A DNA stretch of 38,804 bases. Source: Haloferula sp. Its GTDB lineage: Bacteria; Verrucomicrobiota; Verrucomicrobiia; Verrucomicrobiales; Akkermansiaceae. Below, piece after piece: positions 35,695 through 38,804 of this stretch. The translations under genes and the position numbers were made by a program. Below the pieces are notes generated by a model. The model did no database searches and had not been told where the DNA came from. It saw nothing but the letters and a program-made list of their open reading frames with translations. Location of the stretch: the NCBI GenBank assembly GCA_007126655.1, contig SLAV01000080.1, positions 1 through 38,804 of the forward strand, written 5' to 3'. The stretch's first letter is position 1. Each line of letters opens with the position of its first letter.

Positions 35695-36091
35695 CCTCCG
35701 GCAACGATTCCCTCGGGCGCGTCACACCTCCGTCATCCGCCGCCAAACAAATCGCCTGGCGCTTCTCGCGCGTCCTCCAGCCGCTCCCGCGCCACCTCCA
35801 GGTAGACCTCGTCCAGCTCGATTCTGATCGTCAATGGTGTCCAAAATTCCGATCATGAGTGTTCATAGACTTTGCTGAGTTTGGCCATGGCTTCGTCCCA
35901 GTCGCGTTCCAGGTCCAAATGGTTTTTGGAGACTGTGTGCATCAATACGGTCTCATTCGATCCCATCCCCCGCCTCGACAACTTCCACCGCATGCGCCTC
36001 GGCTTCACGGAATCCAAACCACCAACTCTCCGCTGGATCATTCCGCCGCACCTCTCATATCTCGCCTGGCACCGGAAGGGTCACCTGGTAA
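35695..36091. other. Intergenic region with an unassigned minus-strand frame
   Basis: This 397-base space lies between the broken kinase and the PxpB-PxpC stop. A minus-strand frame of 62 codons (35853-36041) ends with SKNHLDLERDWDEAMAKLSK and then VYEHS. A second minus-strand stretch to its left reads IRIELDEVYLEVARERLEDA before a stop near 35737. Both look more protein-like than chance, but I recognise no family and neither has a supported start. They may be remnants of a lost gene. Confidence 0.3.
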
Positions 36092-37750
36092 TCAGCTGCG
36101 GCACATCAACCCCGCCCGCAGCAACGCGAAATCCCACTCCATTTTCGCAAGAGCCGCCCTCGCCTCCGCAGCGCAAACGCGGCGGAAACGCACCCGCGCG
36201 CCCGGCATGGCCCGTGCCAGACAAGGCATGTCCGCGGTGATCACACAGCCGATCTGCGGATAGCCCCCGTGCGTTTGCCGCTCCGCCATCAGCACCATCG
36301 GCCTGCCATCCGGCGGGATCTGGACCGACCCCGTCGCCACCGGCTGCGACCGCATTTGCCGCGACCCATCGCGGATTTCCAATCCCGCTCCATGCAGGCG
36401 CATGCCCGTCCGGTCCTGCCTCGCCGTCACCTCGTATGCCTCTGAAAAAAACCGCTTGAGAACCTCTTCGCCAAACCAATCCGCCTGCGGCCCCTCCAGG
36501 AGCCGCAGCTCCAATTCGAGCCCGACTGGCTTCGCCAGTCCCACGCCGTCAACCGCCGGCGGCAACTTCGCCGGTCTCACCGCTCCGGTCGCCAGCACAT
36601 CGCCTGTTTCCAGCTTCCGCCCGTCAACCCCGCCGAACCTCCCGCGCACGTCCGTCGCGCGCGAACCCATCACAAGCGGCACCTCGGTCCCTCCCTCGAC
36701 CGCCAGAACCGCACGCGACGAATCAAGCAAAGCCCCCACGTCCAGCACGTCGCCGGCCCACACCTCCAACACCCGCCCGGGCTGCGGAATCCCCTCCGCG
36801 CGAGCGCCGGCCAGCACCACCCGCGAATCGCCGCCGAACTTCAACACCGGACCCTTCACCGCCATCTCGAGCACCGCCGCATCCTCCGCGTTTCCCAGCA
36901 ACATGTTCGCCACCCGCATGGCCTCCCGGTCCAGCACGCCGCCGGGAGACACTCCCGCATGCTCATACCCGGGCCTTCCCGCATCCTGCACCGTCGTCGA
37001 AAAACCTGGCGCCAAAACCTCCACGCTCCGACATTCCGGATTCTCTCCGCACCCGCGAATCCCGCCCCCGGCGGGCTTGCCGCCCGGCTCAATCCCGTCC
37101 ACCGGGACGAACCGCACCCGGTCCCCCGCCTCAAGCAGCGCCTCGCGCCCGACCCGCGCCGGGTCGAACAACACCGCGTCCGTCCGTCCCAGCACGTGCC
37201 AGCCACCCGGCGAATCGCACGGGTAAATTCCAGCCTGCTCCCCGGCGATCGCCACCGATCCCCCATTCACCCGTTTACGCGGCGTCGCAAGCCGCGGCAC
37301 CCGCAGGGCTTCCGGAAGCCCTGTCAGATAGGGGAAACCCGGAGCAAACCCGATCACCGCCACCGTGTAATCCGCCCCGCAATGCAGGGCCACGACCTCC
37401 CGCTCGGTCAATCCGGTCTCTTCCGCCATCCGCGCCAGATCGCGCCCGTCCCCGTAACACACCGGAATCTCGTGGATCGCGCCTTGTGCCACCTCACGCG
37501 AATCCACCTCCGCCAGCTCGCGCAGAATCCAATCCCTGAGCTGCCCCGAATCGACCGCCAACGGATCATGCCGGACCACCAGCGAGTCGTATCCTCCGAT
37601 CACCCCAAGCACGCCATTCGGCCGTTCGGCGGACGCATTCAACCGCCGCACCGCCGCATGCACCTCCGCGAGCCGTGAGTCCAGCCCGCCGCCTTCCTGC
37701 CATTCAACCAGCCAAGCCGAATCCCCGAGCATGACCAAACGCACATCCAT
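36092..37750 (-). CDS. Fused 5-oxoprolinase subunits PxpB-PxpC
   Basis: A 552-residue fusion of the two small subunits of the ATP-dependent 5-oxoprolinase (older names: allophanate hydrolase subunits 1 and 2, KipI/KipA). The PxpB half (about 1-230) has GFAPGFPYLTGLP, ATPRKRVNGGSVAIAG and YPCDSPGGWHVLGRT. The PxpC half starts at VLAPGFSTTVQDAGRPGYEH and includes RQDRTGMRL, QPVATGSVQIPPDG and the C-terminal AERQTHGGYPQIG. In the separate-gene form PxpA is the third subunit; no pxpA gene is in the window. The role is hydrolysis of 5-oxoproline to glutamate, in the cytosol, if PxpA is encoded elsewhere. ATG at 37750 begins at the conserved VRLVMLGDSAWLVEW; an upstream open frame is not family sequence. 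Confidence 0.85.
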   Translation of the reverse strand: MDVRLVMLGDSAWLVEWQEGGGLDSRLAEVHAAVRRLNASAERPNGVLGVIGGYDSLVVRHDPLAVDSGQLRDWILRELAEVDSREVAQGAIHEIPVCYGDGRDLARMAEETGLTEREVVALHCGADYTVAVIGFAPGFPYLTGLPEALRVPRLATPRKRVNGGSVAIAGEQAGIYPCDSPGGWHVLGRTDAVLFDPARVGREALLEAGDRVRFVPVDGIEPGGKPAGGGIRGCGENPECRSVEVLAPGFSTTVQDAGRPGYEHAGVSPGGVLDREAMRVANMLLGNAEDAAVLEMAVKGPVLKFGGDSRVVLAGARAEGIPQPGRVLEVWAGDVLDVGALLDSSRAVLAVEGGTEVPLVMGSRATDVRGRFGGVDGRKLETGDVLATGAVRPAKLPPAVDGVGLAKPVGLELELRLLEGPQADWFGEEVLKRFFSEAYEVTARQDRTGMRLHGAGLEIRDGSRQMRSQPVATGSVQIPPDGRPMVLMAERQTHGGYPQIGCVITADMPCLARAMPGARVRFRRVCAAEARAALAKMEWDFALLRAGLMCRS

Positions 37751-38038
37751 GTGCCTATCCAATACCTGCATTCCAAAAAAACGTCCAGTCGCCAACTGCC
37801 TGTCGATCACGGTTTCCGGCTTGGATTTCCGATAAACAGAACACGTCCACGGCCACCGCTCGGCTGCCCTCGATTTCGCCGCACCGCCGCGTCGCCCCGT
37901 CCTGAAATGCTCGCGCACCGCACGAAACAAGAATGCACACGTTCCCGGCGAGAATTGCGTCACCCATCATGCACAGGCAGATGTTCCGGGTTGCCTGCGC
38001 GCGACCGAAGCGAATGGGTCCATACGACCGATGCTGCC

Positions 38039-38804
38039 TCAGTGTTCCATCGGATTTTCGCCTGAGGCTTCGCCGAGATGCTCGAGTTCTTTCGGCAGGT
38101 ATTTCTTGAAGCGCGTTTTGTCGATTGCCTTCATGTAGGCCTCTTCCGGCGTGATCATGCCCTCGCGGAGTTTCGACCAGATCGATTCGTCCATGAACTG
38201 CATGCCCTCGCCCTTGCCGCCGGTGATCACGTCATAGAGCTTCTGGGTCGCCCCCTCGCGGATGATCGCGGAGACGGCCGGGGTGGCGAACATGATCTCG
38301 TGGACGGCGGTGCGGCCGGGTTTGTCAATGCGTTTGCACAGCAGTTGTGCGAGCACGCCGCGCAGCGAGGCGGCGAGCATGGTGCGCACCTGCGACTGTT
38401 GGTCGGACGGGAACACGTCGATGATCCGGTCGATCGTCTTGCGGGCGTTGTTGGTGTGCAGGGTGCCGAAGACGAGCAGGCCGGTCTCCGCGGCGGTGAG
38501 GGCGAGCGAAATGGTGTCGAGGTCGCGCATCTCGCCGACGAGGACGATGTCGGAATCCTCGCGCAGGGCGGCGCGCAGGCCGTCGGCAAACGAGGGCGTC
38601 TGGATGGGCACCTCGCGCTGGGTGATGATCGAGTGCCTGTTGGAGTGGACGAACTCGATCGGTTCCTCGATGGTTATGATGTGGCGCGAGGAGGTTCGGT
38701 TGATGTAGTCCAGAATGGCCGCGAGGGTGGTCGATTTCCCCGATCCGGTGGGACCGGTCACAAGGATCAGCCCGGAGCGCATTGTTGCGAAGTTTTTGAC
38801 GACG
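38039..38804 (-). CDS. PilT-type twitching motility ATPase, partial
   Basis: The C-terminal 254 codons of a type IV pilus retraction ATPase; the gene continues past the right edge. The frame is open at the edge (VVKNFATMRSGL), so the ATG at 38782 is internal. Visible motifs are Walker A GPTGSGKSTT, the Asp-box region (TIEEPIEFVH), Walker B IVLVGEMRDLDT and the His-box GTLHTNNA. PilT family hexamers depolymerise pilin to retract pili; PilU-type paralogues look similar, so the exact subtype is open. It has a Glu-rich tail (YLPKELEHLGEASGENPMEH). It lies upstream of PxpB-PxpC by 288 bases in which I see nothing. Confidence 0.88.
   Translation of the reverse strand, partial: VVKNFATMRSGLILVTGPTGSGKSTTLAAILDYINRTSSRHIITIEEPIEFVHSNRHSIITQREVPIQTPSFADGLRAALREDSDIVLVGEMRDLDTISLALTAAETGLLVFGTLHTNNARKTIDRIIDVFPSDQQSQVRTMLAASLRGVLAQLLCKRIDKPGRTAVHEIMFATPAVSAIIREGATQKLYDVITGGKGEGMQFMDESIWSKLREGMITPEEAYMKAIDKTRFKKYLPKELEHLGEASGENPMEH

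Overview
The window is high-GC bacterial chromosome, most likely from the Verrucomicrobiota (PVC superphylum). The basis is two pairs of PSD1-type cytochrome protein plus Tat-exported DUF1501 protein, a bacterial GH75 chitosanase-like protein, a MoxR/DUF58/BatA set, and gene starts that mostly lack a clear Shine-Dalgarno sequence. I see no rRNA, CRISPR array, integrase, transposase or prophage gene. There is one tRNA gene (Thr, anticodon TGT).

Layout. 1-6905 (plus strand): rhomboid protease, GH75-like protein (stop/start overlap), TlyA rRNA methyltransferase, SLC13-family anion transporter, then a cytosolic cyclic-nucleotide-domain histidine kinase overlapping a single-domain response regulator. 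6907-7019: a run of five hairpins between convergent genes. 7078-12692 (minus strand): ribulose-phosphate epimerase and glutamate 5-kinase, then MoxR ATPase, DUF58 protein and BatA-like protein. 12744-12896: remnant of a beta-propeller protein. 13027-15117: a stand-alone elongation factor G, followed by another hairpin cluster.

15363-28639 (minus strand) is the accessory-looking core. It holds the first PSD1/DUF1501 pair, a TroA-like metal-binding lipoprotein with a DtxR/MntR-like operator, and then a run reading 2-keto-3-deoxygluconate-kinase-like PfkB kinase, a second PSD1 protein carrying a LamG-like domain, a second DUF1501 protein, and a zinc alcohol dehydrogenase whose N-terminus looks like a bacterial-microcompartment encapsulation peptide. 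A divergent ROK-family protein follows. Together these suggest sugar or uronate/deoxysugar catabolism linked to surface polysaccharide use; this is inference.

30905-38804: a BLUF blue-light sensor gene lies 9 bases ahead of a tRNA-dihydrouridine synthase whose 3' end runs antisense into tRNA-Thr. Then comes a large hybrid sensor kinase broken by a one-base frameshift and an internal deletion, a fused 5-oxoprolinase PxpB-PxpC protein without PxpA nearby, and the C-terminal part of a PilT-type ATPase at the right edge.

The best candidates for something new are the encapsulation-peptide dehydrogenase in a PSD1/DUF1501 operon, the BLUF-Dus gene pair, and the repeated hairpin elements. All functions are inferred from sequence read by eye; no database search was run.
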